From Antilocapra americana (Eukaryota; Chordata; Mammalia; Artiodactyla; Antilocapridae): DNA of 64,000 nucleotides. The notes beneath the pieces are model-generated. The model was not told the DNA's origin. It saw only the letters and a program-made list of their open reading frames with translations, and did not search any database. Positions 1-11,689 of the stretch are shown in pieces (within the stretch, counting starts at the first letter, position 1; each line of letters begins with the position of its first letter). The stretch lies in contig ML662442.1 of assembly GCA_007570785.1 (NCBI GenBank), positions 35,413,818 to 35,477,817 of the forward strand, written 5' to 3'. A program made the position numbers and the translations under genes.

Positions 1-1525
1 TTCCCTCTTTTGATATAATCCATTTGGAGTTGGCACCAGCTGGGAAATCTTTGCTTGCCTCACTTAATTGAGCTGTCAGCCCAGTTCCCAATCTAGATTT
101 GTTTCAAAAAATGAAGGAGGGAAGGAAAAAAGGAAGAGAAGAAGGGCAGCTAAGGTTAATTCTAGTCCCTAGTTTTATAGTCTTAACCCATGGCTTTTTG
201 AAGTGGAATTAACATGCCATTCTCCAGATGCTTCATTTTGTAGATTAAGGAGCCCCCAAAGAAATGTTTAAGCACTGCTGTTAAAGAGCCATCACTAAGT
301 ATCTCACTGTGCTTTGATGATGCATTTACTTCATTTATATGAATATCATTTTTACCCTTGATGAGACGTGATCAGTAAATATTTAATGGATGAATAAAAA
401 ATAAATAGATGTCCAAAGGCAATCTGAGTGTTTAAGTGCCTGCCCTCAGGAACTAATGATACACAATAACTGGTAAGAGGAGACAAAGGCACCAAGAAAA
501 GGCTCAGCAGAGGGTTGAGCTACTCAGACAAAGTTATTGGCCATGGAATAATCTGTAAATTTGCAACATTTAAAACAAGTAGCAGAAATAATAGAAGTTG
601 CCATAGAAGATCGTCCTCATAACCTGGAATAATGAAAATCCTACCAACTTCTTTTGTAGAAGTAACTTAGTTCTGTTTAATACAAAGAACCAAGCAATTA
701 ATTAACTTATTGGAAGAAATCAAAAAATAACAACACAGAAAGTAGAATAGAAAAGACAGGCTGTGAGGAAAGAGAAAGGCAGGGGAGAGAAAGGAGGGGA
801 GGGAGAGAGAGAAAGCCTAATTTCTTCCCTCAGAGCTAACCTGGGGTATAGACTCATTAAATAAAAAGCATGTCTCTCCTTGAGAGATGGCATTAGGTTC
901 AAACTAATGCCACAGATAAGACATCAATTTTCTGCTAGTGCCACTGAAAAGAGACGAAGAGCTTGCAATGGTTTGCGGCAGCTTAGTGATAATTAGGAGC
1001 CTGCAGTCTGTCTGCCAAGTTTATTTCAGAAATGGACAAAGAATGAAGTTAAACAATGAAATTTATGTTCCTTTTTGGTCCACAGCCGAAACATCAAGCT
1101 CCAGTGTGAAAGATGAATGCAGTATCATCCCCTCAAGTGTTTTGTTCTCAATAATATGTGCTTGCCTACTCCAGGAGAACAATATTTGTCAGAAAATGCA
1201 ACTGTATGTAATCCAGCTAATAGACATTGTTACAATGTCCATGCTTTGTTTTAAAATATTGTTACTTCAGCATAAATAGCACTTATTAGTTTAAGTAAAG
1301 CTTTAGGTCCTGTGTGTTGTCCTAGGCAGAAATTCCCATCCCAGGGATGGTCAGTAAGCTACTTAGTCACAGTTAATTGGGAAACCCCCATTTCAGAGGA
1401 GGTTAGCTCAGCTTTCAGGTATGCTTTCCTCCATCTACACCAGAGAGTTATGAAATTAGCATGAAGGATATTAGGAACAGGCTCTCAGTGATGAAATCAT
1501 AGGCACCCTAAATATATAGAGGGGG
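1..1525. other. Unassigned intergenic sequence
   Basis: AT-rich sequence in which I recognise no gene or named repeat. A short purine-rich patch lies near 775-815. Short open frames here lack coding character or family similarity that I can recognise. Confidence 0.5.
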
Positions 1526-1855
1526 TTTCCCTGGTGGCTCAGTTGTAAAGAATCCACCTGCCAATGAAGGACACATGGGTTCAATCCCAGAATTGGGAAG
1601 AGCCCCTGGAGAAAGTTTGACAAGACTGAGCAAGTAACACATCTATATAAGTAGAGGGTCTTCCCAGCTGATGCTAGTGGTGAAGAACCTGCCTGCCAAT
1701 GCAGGAGACGTAAGTTCAATTGCTGTGTTGGGAAGACTCCCTGGAGGAGAGCATGGCAACCCACTCCAGTATTCCTGCCTGGGAAATCCCCTTGACAGAG
1801 GCGACTAGAGGGTTACTGTTCATAGGGTCTCAAAGAGTCAAACACAACTGAGCAA
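1526..1855 (+). repeat. Two tandem Bov-tA SINE copies, the first internally deleted
   Basis: The tRNA-like head (ttccctggtggctcag, then a B-box-like gggttcaatccca) starts near 1529. The body is cut short after about 80 bases and jumps to the tail-like gactgagcaagtaacac near 1625-1640. A second, fuller copy begins near 1657 and runs through the usual body (ggcaacccactccagtattc) to the tail gagcaactaaacaacaataa near 1850. Both read on the + strand. Confidence 0.8.
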
Positions 1856-2282
1856 CTAAACAACAATAACTGACATATAGAGGAGGTAAAATAAAATAGT
1901 TTGGACAGATTCTCCATCCTAAAACAAAAGTTTAACCTGACCTGTAGCTTGTGCCTGCTGTCCTGTATCCAAGTGGGAAGTTAGAAGACTTCTGTTTGCC
2001 TGATGTCACCGGTCAGGGTAACAAAATCCTGTCTCCAGGAAATTGGTGTGTCTGTCTCAACTAAACTTTCCATGTAATGGGCAGGTAAATCACCTACAAT
2101 CAGATAGTTAAGACCTCCTCAGTCTTAGGGAGCCGAGCTGGCTTAGCCCTGCTTAGTAATAAATGTTAACAAATGTCTATATGTGACTCTAGAATTTTGT
2201 TTGAGAATTTCTTTCATCGTCACTTCATACAAAGGTGATGAGAGTGGAGCATCAAATAGATCAAATACCTGAAATCTCCTGT
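1856..2282. other. Unassigned sequence between SINEs
   Basis: No gene or recognised repeat. The stretch could be a decayed LTR, but I cannot name a family. Confidence 0.4.
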
Positions 2283-2506
2283 GCGTGTGTGCTAAGTTGC
2301 TTCAGTTGTGTCCAATTCTTTGTGACCCTCTAGACTATAGCCTGCCAGACTCCTCTGTCCATGTGCTTATCTAGGCAAGAATACTGGAGTGGGTTGCCAT
2401 GCGCTCTTCCAGGGTAATCTTCCCAACACAAGGATCAAACCTGCATCTCTTATGTCTTCTGCATTAGCAGATGGGTTCTTTACCACTAGCACCACCTGGG
2501 AAGCCC
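2283..2506 (-). repeat. Bov-tA SINE
   Basis: Minus-strand copy. It runs from the BovB-like tail (gttgcttcagttgtgtcc) through the body to the tRNA-like head ending in caccacctgggaagccc. A short direct repeat, aatctcct, flanks it near 2273-2280 and 2510-2517, a plausible target-site duplication. Confidence 0.85.
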
Positions 2507-2690
2507 AGAATCTCCTATTACCCACCAAAACTATCTTAAGTGTTGAGCATTTCCAAAACCACCTGACTCAATTTGCTATAGATAAACAATTATGCTTAAC
2601 AGAAACTTCTGCTTTCAAATGTGCCTTTCAAGTGTTGGGAAGTTCAGCTCAAAAAAAAAGAGTTCTTGGAGCATCAGGCCACTCGAGCTT

Positions 2691-2965
2691 GCTGCTGCTG
2701 CTAACTCGTTTCAGTCATGTCCAACTCTGTGCGACCCCATAAACGGCAGCCCACCAGGCTCCCCCGTCCCTGGGATTCTCCAGGCAAGAACACTGGACTG
2801 GGGTGCCATTTCCTTCTCCAATGCATGAAAATGAAAAGTGAAAGTGAAGTTGCTGAGTCGTGTCTGACTCTGAACAACCCCATGGACTGCAGCACACCAG
2901 GCTCCTCCATCCATGGGATTTTCCAGGCAAGAATACTGGAGGGGGTTGCCATTGCCTTCTCTGCA
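2691..2965 (-). repeat. Bov-A2 SINE
   Basis: Minus-strand dimer. It begins with the gctgctgctgcta stretch (reverse of the agcagcagcagc tail). The monomers are joined by the atgaaaatgaaaagtgaaagtgaag linker near 2824-2850. Both monomers carry the gtccaactctgtgcgacccc / ggcaagaatactgga signature. Overlapping open frames in this interval are SINE shadows. Confidence 0.9.
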
Positions 2966-4320
2966 CTCAAGCCTAGATATTGATAATTCTAGCTGCTGAT
3001 TACAGGGACTACCTCCACTGTGACTTTGGCCTAACCCTCATGATCACTGACACAGGCTTCCTCATGTTACACTTGTAGCTTGGTTCCCAGCTATGAATGC
3101 TACTCTCATCACTTCAATATTTGTTTTGATTTTATACATCACAAAATTCATGTCTTCAATATATATGTGTCTCTATGCATATATTTATATGCTTGGGATA
3201 TTAATGTGGAAGATTAGTACAATGAAGAAGATTAGTGTACAATTTAGACAGAATGTATTCCACTAAAGTGAGCACTGACTTCCAAGAATGTCAAACATGC
3301 AATTAAAAATTCAACATTAAACAATGTTAAATACAAGGCATTAATGTAGCTTGTGTTCAACAAATACATTTTCAGCTAAGACTGGATCGTAGCTTTGGAA
3401 TAGAAATAACATAGACAAAGAGTATTTGACTTAAAATATAGAAGGTTGATGGCAAATTGGCTCATCACAGCTAACATTTTTAAGCATGTTTCCTTAGAGG
3501 GTTTCAAAATATTTTACCAAGAGTTTTTATTTCTTTATTTATAAAGCATTGCCATGCTCATCTAACAGAAAAGTAAACTGAAGAAAAATTCCAATATTTG
3601 GTCCTCCAGTAGTATATGAAAGGTAAAAGACCAAAGCAAAGTGACTGTTTGAATGTATCTCCCTTCAAATCCAAATCATACAGGTAGATATTATAAAAAT
3701 TAATTAGTCCTTCAAAGACTATGAAGAAAAATAGCAGTGACCAGCCTCACCCTTGCCCATACCCAGTCCTGCTTTCCAATGGCACCCAGTTTTTAATCTT
3801 AACTATTTCCTATAGTAGTCATTCACATTTTAAAATGATATGTGTGATGCTATTCTTGATTTATGAATTTTACATGGTAACCTACTGGTTTCCTATTAAG
3901 GAAATTGAAGATTCTGACTCTTGAGCTCATTGGCAAGGTTAAATTTACACAAAGAAGTCAGAATATGAAGAAGAAAGAAAATTTGAGAAGAATTATTTGG
4001 AGAAATTTATGCTGGGATAACAATTCTCTTCCACAAAAGGACTGGGATGTCATGTCAGTTTCAACTTCCTTAGCTTCAAGTGCAAAAAAAATTGGGCTTC
4101 AAAGTGAACACCAGAGGGAATCACACATTATCTTCCAGTGGAACACAGTAGAAATGTCTCTAACTCCTGCCCAAGAAATCTTAAAGAAAATCCAGCAGGC
4201 TGCTTTGGTGGCAAGACAGAGAAAGCTGAGTCTGTTGAGAATTGTGCTTCCCTGATGGTGGTCAAAAGTCTGTGAAACTCAGGATCCAAGTGTGGAACCT
4301 ATAGAGGGTATGGTGGACAT
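2966..4320. other. Unassigned intergenic sequence
   Basis: AT-rich DNA without a recognised gene. An open frame of 116 codons at 3905-4255 (+) has no family similarity I recognise and no supporting splice or initiation context, so it is not called as a gene. Confidence 0.45.
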
Positions 4321-4324
4321 AACT

Positions 4325-4965
4325 TAAGGAGATCTCCAATGAATCACAATCCCATACGATTCCCTCCTGTTGAATGGGGACAACACCTGTGACTGGCCTC
4401 TAGCTGATAGGATATGACAAGTGACTGGATATCACTGCTTTGATTATGTTACATTGTGTGATGAATTGTTGGAATGTCCCTCCCATAATTAGGCAAAGAG
4501 GATGGGAGAGTCACTTGTGTGACTATATTAAATTGCATTGCATAAAACTTCCTCTTCGCAACCAAAATAGACATTCAACTTCTCTCTTCAAAAGAGTAGC
4601 TGCCCATGCTGTCAAAGTGCCTGTGAGAGGGAATATGGCAGAGAACTGCATGTTCTAGGAGCTAAGAACAGCCCCTGATTGACGGCCAGCTAGAAAACAT
4701 GGACCCCAATCCTACAACCACTAGGAAACGGAATTCTGCCAACAATCTCATGAGCTTGGAAGAGAACTTTGAGTACCAGAAAGGAATGCATCCCATGCGA
4801 ACCTTGACTACAGCCTTGTGAGACCTTGAGCAGAGGGCCCAGCTAAGCTGTGCCCAGAGTTCTGACCCATGGAAACTGAGATAAGAAATATGTGTGACTT
4901 CAAGCCACTGAGCAATTATTTTGTGCAACAAAATAAAATTAAAATTAATAGAAATGTTGTCCTGA
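4325..4965 (+). repeat. MLT1-type LTR (ERVL-MaLR) remnant
   Basis: Matches my recollection of MLT1 LTRs over several hundred bases in order: gacaacacctgtgactgg, then the ctacaaccactaggaaacgg and attctgccaacaatctcatg blocks near 4710-4755, then agaccttgagcagagggccc, then the 3' end ttctgacccatggaaactga and ttcaagccactgag. It is strongly diverged, as expected of a repeat older than the ruminant radiation. Confidence 0.75.
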
Positions 4966-5039
4966 GGTAATACGAGAAAGGAGCCTGCCCAGAGCACAAA
5001 AAGACCTTCAATAGCAGGAATCCAAGGAGTGATCATCTA

Positions 5040-5815
5040 AAACCAGAAGCTGACTGAGGGTTGGGAGTAGCCTGTCAAAGGGCAACACGCACTGCCCATC
5101 ACATCAGAGGTATCTGATGATGGGAGTCTCCAAAGAACTCACAGGTCAGGGGAGAAGAGGTGAACTGTCTGGCAAGTCTAGACAGCACAAAGCCACTGTA
5201 AACAAAGAATGCTATTAACAGGCCCTCGTCCAGAAATAGTGCACTGAGTGACCTAACAATGGAATCCTAGCCTGACCTAGAAATAAGCCTTCCTAGCACC
5301 ATGAGACAAACTGGTGTCTCAAGGACCTGCCTCCTAAACCTTGGTCAAATTTATGACCAACGAAGGCACTCTAAACAATGTCCCCTACCATTCCAGTTCT
5401 AGGAGGGTCAGATCTTTAGCCACTGTAGTTACTGACCTACAAGTATGCCTTGAAAGGAATTCAGGATGAAGCATTCTGTCTTTTGGGTGTATAGTAGGTA
5501 GGTAAGACACATATCTAAGGAAGAATTTCAATGACCTCAGAGTTTTGCATCTTCTCATAAGAGAAAAGCACTAAAATCATTGTGATATCTGATCCTCATG
5601 ACTAGTAGCCATCTTCTGCTGAAATCTTCATCTTGACAGCATGCATATGTACTGGCTCCTCCTATACTTCTTTGGACTAGTTTCTCAGAGCTCTGTGAGA
5701 TGCTGTCTTCTGTCTCCTAGGCTATAGTCTTTAGTAAGAGTAAACTCGACTCAGCTCTTACATTGTGTCTGTGTGTTTATGGATTTTTGTTTCTAAGTTG
5801 AAACACCAAGGGCCA
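5040..5815 (+). repeat. Probable class I endogenous-retrovirus LTR remnant
   Basis: The 3' third (about 5685-5800) resembles the R-U5 part of ERV1-type LTRs: a gctctgtgagatgctgtctt block, a ctcctaggctatagtcttta block, a degraded polyadenylation-like region (gtaagagtaaactc), then cagctcttacattgtgtctg. No internal viral genes are seen. Exact ends and family are not established, and the 5' part is assigned only by continuity. Confidence 0.4.
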
Positions 5816-5930
5816 GGGCAAGTTCCAGACTGACAGTGGGTTAGCAAAAACAGCTATCCAGAGAGGGGAAAGTCCTGACTTACAGCACTTAGCAATTTCT
5901 GTGGCATAAAAATAAGCACCATGATTGATT

Positions 5931-6062
5931 GGGAGAAGGAAATGGCAACCCACTCCAGTATTTTTGCCTGGAGAATCCCACGGACGGCAGAGCCTGGTGG
6001 GCTGCTGTCTATGGGGTCACACAGAGTTGGACATGACTGAAGCAACTTAGCAGCAGCAGCAG
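5931..6062 (+). repeat. Bov-A monomer SINE with target-site duplication
   Basis: A single monomer runs from gagaaggaaatggcaaccca to gaagcaacttagcagcagcagcag. It is flanked by the perfect 11-bp direct repeat catgattgatt (5920-5930 and 6063-6073), so this is a discrete insertion. It corresponds to the right-hand half of Bov-A2. Confidence 0.9.
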
Positions 6063-6063
6063 C

Positions 6064-7439
6064 ATGATTGATTTCAAGCTACGAACAGTTAAAAAAAAAA
6101 AAACCCTCTCATAGTTTTCCTGATACTTAACAACTAGCTCTTGGGAGCCATTGCTCTAACACATCAGGGCTGCCTTCACTTTCCTCTACCCTCTTTTTTC
6201 CACTCTTGAAGGATTAACCAGCTTCCAAGAACAGGGATTGCCATAGAGAGAAGAGAAGTCTGACATTCAAAACTTGATCTTCAGTCAGGGAGAGGGTAAG
6301 AAGAGACTTAACCTTGATTGGAGATTGATGTGGTGGTTAATACCTCAGAGTGGTCTGTTAGAAAGTTGAGAATCCATGTTCCCGACTTAAGAAAAGGTCA
6401 AATTGTCTATTTTACAAGGATGATTGAAAGGTCACAGGATCTGCCCAGAGTTTCATATACACATTCACATGCACGTGTGTGTACGTGTGCACACACACAC
6501 ACAATGTGCCAACGAAATAAAGCCATTTTCTCTGTAGGTTATCTGTAACCAAGATAGAGATAAAAATTGCAGAGCTACCATTTAATTTCTTCTTTTTTAA
6601 AAAATTATTTCTTAATATTCCCCTCTTTAATCAAAATGCCTGTCTAAACAAGGTGCCTCATAAATTCCAAAGTTCTAATCAGAGAAACGAATGATTAAAT
6701 GAGTAGAGTCAATTTCCTAATGGTGTTTGTCTGTTTAAAAGCGCTGCTGCCATCTCAGGAAGCTGCCTGCTTAAGTGCTCATTCAGTTAAAGCATACACG
6801 AAGGTGCTCTGCTGTATGGCTCTCAGGAGATGCCAGGCAAAAGAAACATCTTATTTTAAAAGCAGTGAGATGTGAGTGGCTTTTCATACCTAAACAGACC
6901 TGACAGTTATGTGTGGCTAAGAGGAATATTTGCTTCAGGAAACTCACACAGTACAGAAGAGGAAAGACACTTCAACCTTGGGTGGAGCCAGACCTCTGGG
7001 GTCAAGATGAGTTTGTTTACACTGTTTCCATTGGATTTCCACTCATCAGTCCTTGGGTGAGTAATATGGGAGCGGTTTGTGCAGTTGTCATGGGTTACCC
7101 TTTTAAGAATATTCTCCAAGGGATCAAAGCCCCCAAATTTCCCACAACGTATACTGAGTTCTGGAAGAATATCACTTTGAGTCATACATCAAAGAGCTAG
7201 ACAAGAGTTGCACATGGCAGCTCTTCTCTGTACATCCTATTACAGTACTTCTCAAACTGAACTCGTGCCTCAATTGATTCTGTGTAAGTGAGACTGGAAA
7301 ATGATGCTTAACAGAAAGAGTTCAAAAGTAAAACATTTCTTTGACATAATATTTATAGCTTCATAAAATTTTTTGACTATCCTTGCTCTCAGATGCTGAC
7401 CTCAGTTCTCCCTTCACTGGGAAATAGAAGCAATTAAAA
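6064..7439. other. Unassigned intergenic sequence with a short (AC)n run
   Basis: No recognised gene. A GT/AC-rich simple stretch lies at about 6474-6503. The overlapping 92- and 95-codon frames at 6907-7200 lie on opposite strands in the same DNA and show no recognisable family. Confidence 0.45.
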
Positions 7440-7479
7440 GAAAATTTCCACAGACAACTACTAAAATATCCACCCACAT

Positions 7480-8345
7480 TCTCTGCATACCCACCTCTTC
7501 CATGGATGAAATTTCCATTTTCCTAAGCGTCAGCCCCTCTGTGTATACTACCTCCCATCCTTCTTGTCTAACCAAGGATATTGATCTAACAACTCTTATC
7601 GCCTTTACTATTCATTTTTCACTGTCCTTTGAATCATTTCCATCACCATTCAGACATGCTATTATGTGTCTGATCTTAAAAAGAAAAATAAAGAAAGCAC
7701 TTATTCTGACCCCACTTTCCCTACCACCACCCTTCCTTTATTCCTTCCCTGCCTCCTGGATTGGTAATTCTACTTTTCCCTCAGGGTTGGAGAGCCCCCG
7801 TACTCAGTCCTTGGCCTCTTCTTCATCTACCCTCTCTCCCTTAGTGATTCCATTAAGTCCCTGACTTCCTCATCATGTATATGCTGAGAACTCCAAAATG
7901 TAGATCTTCAACTCGAATCTCTCTCCCAAATTCTAGATTCATAGCCAACTGCTTCCATCATATCTTCAGTTGGATATCTAGCCCCTCAAATTTAACAGAT
8001 CCAAAACTGAACTCTTGACTTCCTGAAATCTGCTCCAACAGCAGCCTTCTCCATTTCATCTGGGGACAACTCCATCTTTCTACTTTTCTCAGGATAATGG
8101 TATCCTCGATTCTTCTCTTTCCCTAATATATACAACCAACCAGAAGACTGCACTGGCTTTACCTTCAGACTCCGAGCACTTCTTACCACATACCCTGCTC
8201 CCTGATGGTCCTCTCTCATCTGAATTACTATAACAGCCTTCTATAAGTCTCCCAGCATCCATTATTGCCCTCTAGTGTCTTCTGCAATATAACAGCCATT
8301 AATTTGAAACAAACTCTGTTATTCCTCTGCTTAAAAACCCTGAAG
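7480..8345 (+). repeat. L2 LINE 3' fragment (5' part of a split copy)
   Basis: The pyrimidine-rich text follows the L2 consensus order as I recall it: a caaatttaacagatccaaaactgaactc block near 7986-8013, gactgcactggctttacctt near 8145, actataacagccttctataagtctcc near 8227, and ctctgcttaaaaaccctgaag at 8325-8345. It resumes briefly at 8420-8460 after a short insertion. Open frames inside are relics or chance. Confidence 0.7.
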
Positions 8346-8347
8346 TC

Positions 8348-8419
8348 ATGTCATTGTATGGCAAAACCAATAAATAAATAAATAAATAAATAAAAATAAA
8401 ATGTCAATACTAAAAAAAA
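8348..8419 (+). repeat. 72-bp severely 5'-truncated bovid L1 tail with target-site duplication
   Basis: Only the last bases of a bovid L1 (gtcattgtatggcaaaacca) remain, followed by an A-rich (AAAT)n tail and poly(A). It splits the L2. It is flanked by aaaaaccctgaagtc (8333-8347) and aaaaacctgaagtc (8420-8433), which differ by one missing C. The AAAT run has probably expanded as a microsatellite. Confidence 0.8.
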
Positions 8420-8512
8420 AAAAACCTGAAGTCCTCAGCATCTTCTGCAAGAAAACTGCCTCAAGGGGGGGGGCCACTGCAGAGTCTTCAGGCTGAAAGA
8501 GACTAGCTTCCC

Positions 8513-9047
8513 TGTCGAGACCAGCTCGACAGGCAGGGTTTCCGAAAGCGCAATATGGCGAGAGAATGAGAAACGAGAGACAAGAATTGAGAGAAAAGTG
8601 AGGCTCAGGCGACCAACACCACTCCAAGGTGAAGGTACCGAACTGAGTCCAGGCCAGCTTTATTATACTTTCAGCTGTGAATGAAAGAATATGTGGGGAG
8701 TTAAACTACAATTCATGTGGCCTTCAGGGCCAAAGAACAAAATGATCATTAACCATTGAGTAATTAGGAAAAACTGATCAATTTCAAATCAGTAACTAAG
8801 ACTAATATTCTTATCTATAGATTTTCCACCAGATACGTAAAACATGTGACTCTGAGACACCATTGGGAAACAGTCTGGGGTCGGTTTTCCGACCCCAGGA
8901 TCATATCTTGTTTTCAAGACTATGAACTGTTCCCTCTGGACTTGTAAGAGTCTCATGCCTTATAGCATCCAGTTTATCAATAATTATACATTTCTTTTGC
9001 AGCTTTTGCCGAGGCCTGCTTTTCTTTTATTCTTCCTGTCTCCTACA
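8513..9047 (-). repeat. Solo endogenous-retrovirus LTR, minus strand, with 6-bp target-site duplication
   Basis: On the minus strand this 535-bp block starts TGTAGGAGACA and ends TCTCGACA, the TG...CA termini of an LTR. The 6-bp direct repeat cttccc abuts both ends (8507-8512 and 9048-9053), which fits the 5-6-bp duplications of class II (ERVK-like) elements. A TATA/polyadenylation-like motif, agtataataaagctgg, lies on the minus strand around 8655-8670. No gag, pol or env sequence is adjacent, so it is a solo LTR left by LTR-LTR recombination. The class assignment is inferred. Confidence 0.8.
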
Positions 9048-9393
9048 CTTCCCTAGTCAGAGAGGAAAAGATGCTCCTACTAACAAGGTAAGCAGAGTTT
9101 AGAGGTACATTCTAGAGCTACATTAGATTCTACATGTTTCCATTCTAGTTTTCAGGGTCCACTACTTCACAATAAATGCCATCACTTCAACATAAGAGAT
9201 CCTGAAATGTTCTGAATTCAATTTACTGCTTGAGGGTAGCATACTATGTTGCATAGGTTTCAATAAACAGTGTTTTTCTCATCACTATTTTTTCCTAGTT
9301 TGTAATTGAATTTGATAACCTTGTTAAACCAAGAGTTGTTCAAAAGAGTGCTTTTAAACTTCTAAATGGATATATATTTTTAAAAACTATTCT
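9048..9393. other. Flank of solo LTR; possible old antisense L1
   Basis: Begins with the LTR target-site copy. From about 9235 onward the text loosely resembles antisense old L1, but no motif is strong enough to assign a family. Confidence 0.3.
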
Positions 9394-9651
9394 GATATGG
9401 GAGAATGGCATTGAAACATGTAAATTATCATATGTGAAATGAATTGCCGGCCCAGGTTTGATGCATGAGACAGGGTGCTCAGGGCTGATGCACTGGGATG
9501 ACCCAGAGGGATGGAATCGGGAGGGAGGTGGGAGAGAGGTTCTGGAAGAGGAACACATGTATACCCATGGCAGATTCATGTCAATGTATGGCAAAACCAA
9601 CACAATAATGTAAAGAAAAAAGTCTTTCTTGAATTTGTTACAATAAAAAAA
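9394..9651 (+). repeat. 5'-truncated bovid L1 (L1_BT-type) 3' end
   Basis: The 3' UTR signature is present in order: gagaatggcattgaaacatg, gatgcatgagacagggtgct, gatgcactgggatgaccc, gggagggaggtgggag, gaacacatgtatacccatgg, and tcatgtcaatgtatggcaaa, ending in poly(A). It is flanked by aaaaactattct (9382-9393) and aaaaactgttct (9652-9663), a target-site duplication with one difference. Confidence 0.88.
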
Positions 9652-9663
9652 AAAAACTGTTCT

Positions 9664-9999
9664 ACTCCTGTTAATGTCTACTTTTGTGAGACTGTTGAGA
9701 GATAGTATGTTAGGTATTGCTTCTTTTTTTCTTGAATGTGTTAAGATTTTATATGTGTTCTAATACATAGATAACTGAATATAACTATTTCCTGTGTGGT
9801 TGGGAAACAATTATCTTCTGTACTTTTACATATAGTTAATATGTTAATTTTGTTTATCAAATTCTTTCTAGCCTTCCATATTTTGTATTGACTTAATTTG
9901 TCAATCTCTGACAAAGGTACATTAAGGGAGAGAAATACCTGCTGTGGCTCTCATCACATGCAGAGAAAAAACTCAAGTCCTTACAGAAGTGGCTGCAAA
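9664..9999. other. Unassigned sequence
   Basis: AT-rich and perhaps the continuation of the weak antisense-L1-like sequence before the L1_BT insertion. No gene is seen. Confidence 0.35.
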
Positions 10000-10500
10000 G
10001 CTCCCCCCCTGCTTCATTGCATCTCTGGCCTAACGTTTCCTGTCCTCCTCCTCCTTTCTCACCACTATCTCTCTTCCAGCCAGAAGCCTGTTTGCTGCTC
10101 CCCAAACATGACTTTTGCTCTGTGTTCCCTGGAATACTCTTCCCCAGAATCCACCCAGCTAACTCCATTCCCACCTTTGAATCTTTGTTCACATCTCACC
10201 TCTTCAATGAGAACCACCCTCTCACCTTATTTTCTACACAATCGTTCCCCACCTCCAAGTGGCAATTTCAATCCCCCTTCCCTACTCTATTTTTTCCTCT
10301 TTTTCATAGCATTCATATCACCCTCTGACCTACTATGTCATTTACTTATTTTGCTTATTCATTATTGTCTATCTTCCCTACTTGAAAGTAAACTGTGAGA
10401 GACAGATGTTTGTCTGTTTTGTCAACTAGTTTATTTCAAAACCCTGGAACTGTGCCTGGCACATAGTAAAGATTTTGTAAACACTTGATGAATGGATGCT
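10000..10500 (+). repeat. L2 LINE 3' end
   Basis: Follows the L2 3' end as recalled: tctttgttcacatctcacct near 10180, ttgtctatcttccctacttg near 10364, and the characteristic terminal block gaactgtgcctggcacatag then acacttgatgaatgg near 10446-10497. Two overlapping open frames here are shadows. Confidence 0.75.
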
Positions 10501-11689
10501 CTATCTCTGAGCAGAGGCTTTCGTTTCCGTCACCCTTTCTGAGAATGTTCATCCCATTCTGAGACCTTTCTCAACTCTCTATTGGGAAAAACAAATAACA
10601 TTTTATATGTGTTCCAATGGGTCACTAGCCATAAGTCTTGTTATGAGATCACATCACAATGCATTTATTTGCCAGTTATTTACTTTAAAAGTGTAGCAAT
10701 TTAGTTAATATAAATGTATGTTGTCATTACCAAAAAAGACCACACACAGCCAGCATTTCTTAGCTCTTTATGGCTTACTGCTATCATGGCCCAGACAAAA
10801 GAATATATATGTACACATATTTTCTTTCAAATTCGTAGTCTAAGGAACCCCAACATCTCTTCAATCTCTAGGCATCCATAGACATCAGTAAGAGACTCTG
10901 TGCACATATACACTCACAGAGGCATGTACGGACACTTGGGATATAATTTACATGGACTCTCTGATTTCAATCTTTTTCTCCAGTACTCTTTAACTTTCCC
11001 CTTCATCTTATCAAGTTGTTGTGGTTTTTTTTTTCCTGTTTATTGAAATGACTTTAGAGTGTTTCAGTTTCACAAAAAGCATGCAAGTACAGGACAACCA
11101 CATGAAAATCCCAAGGGAAAGACATGGTGTAAATTTTCACTTCAAAGCAAACGAAATGCAAAATGAGGGTGTGGAAATAATTTCTTGGCTCATAAATATT
11201 TAATAAGCTTTTGGGTTGATGGGTGTCAAGAGGAAAACTTATAATGTACTGTATTTAGAAGTTAAATACAGAGTCATGCAATTCTTTGTGTGACAAACTA
11301 TTAATCTATCAGTTATATTCCTTATATTCAGAATGCCTTATTAATTTGTAAACTCTTAATTATAAAAGGCAGTTCTGGTTGTGGTCTCTGAGCAATTGTT
11401 TACTATAAAAAGTTTAAAAGTCTACCTAGGGGAAATAGGCAGGCTCTGTTTGTACTACAAACAAGTGGTTTTTGCAATACCTGAAGTATATGAGGCTCTT
11501 TTGTGCCACTTTACAATTACGTGTTGTAGTTTTCCTGACTCAATCACAATCCCACTGAATCGGAATCTCCCAGGAGGTGCCCAGGCATGTAACTTTGAAA
11601 AACTTCCAGATGAATCTTTGAAGACAAATTGAGAAGCCCTGAACAGACAGTGAGATGTATTTCTTTCTCTCTTTTTCTTTCCAGTTTGT
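10501..11689. other. Unassigned intergenic sequence
   Basis: No recognised gene or repeat. Confidence 0.45.

Noticed and set aside
3905..4255. 116-codon frame as a possible small gene
   Set aside because: No recognised domain, no promoter or splice context, and it ends next to an MLT1 LTR. Length is within chance for AT-moderate mammalian DNA.
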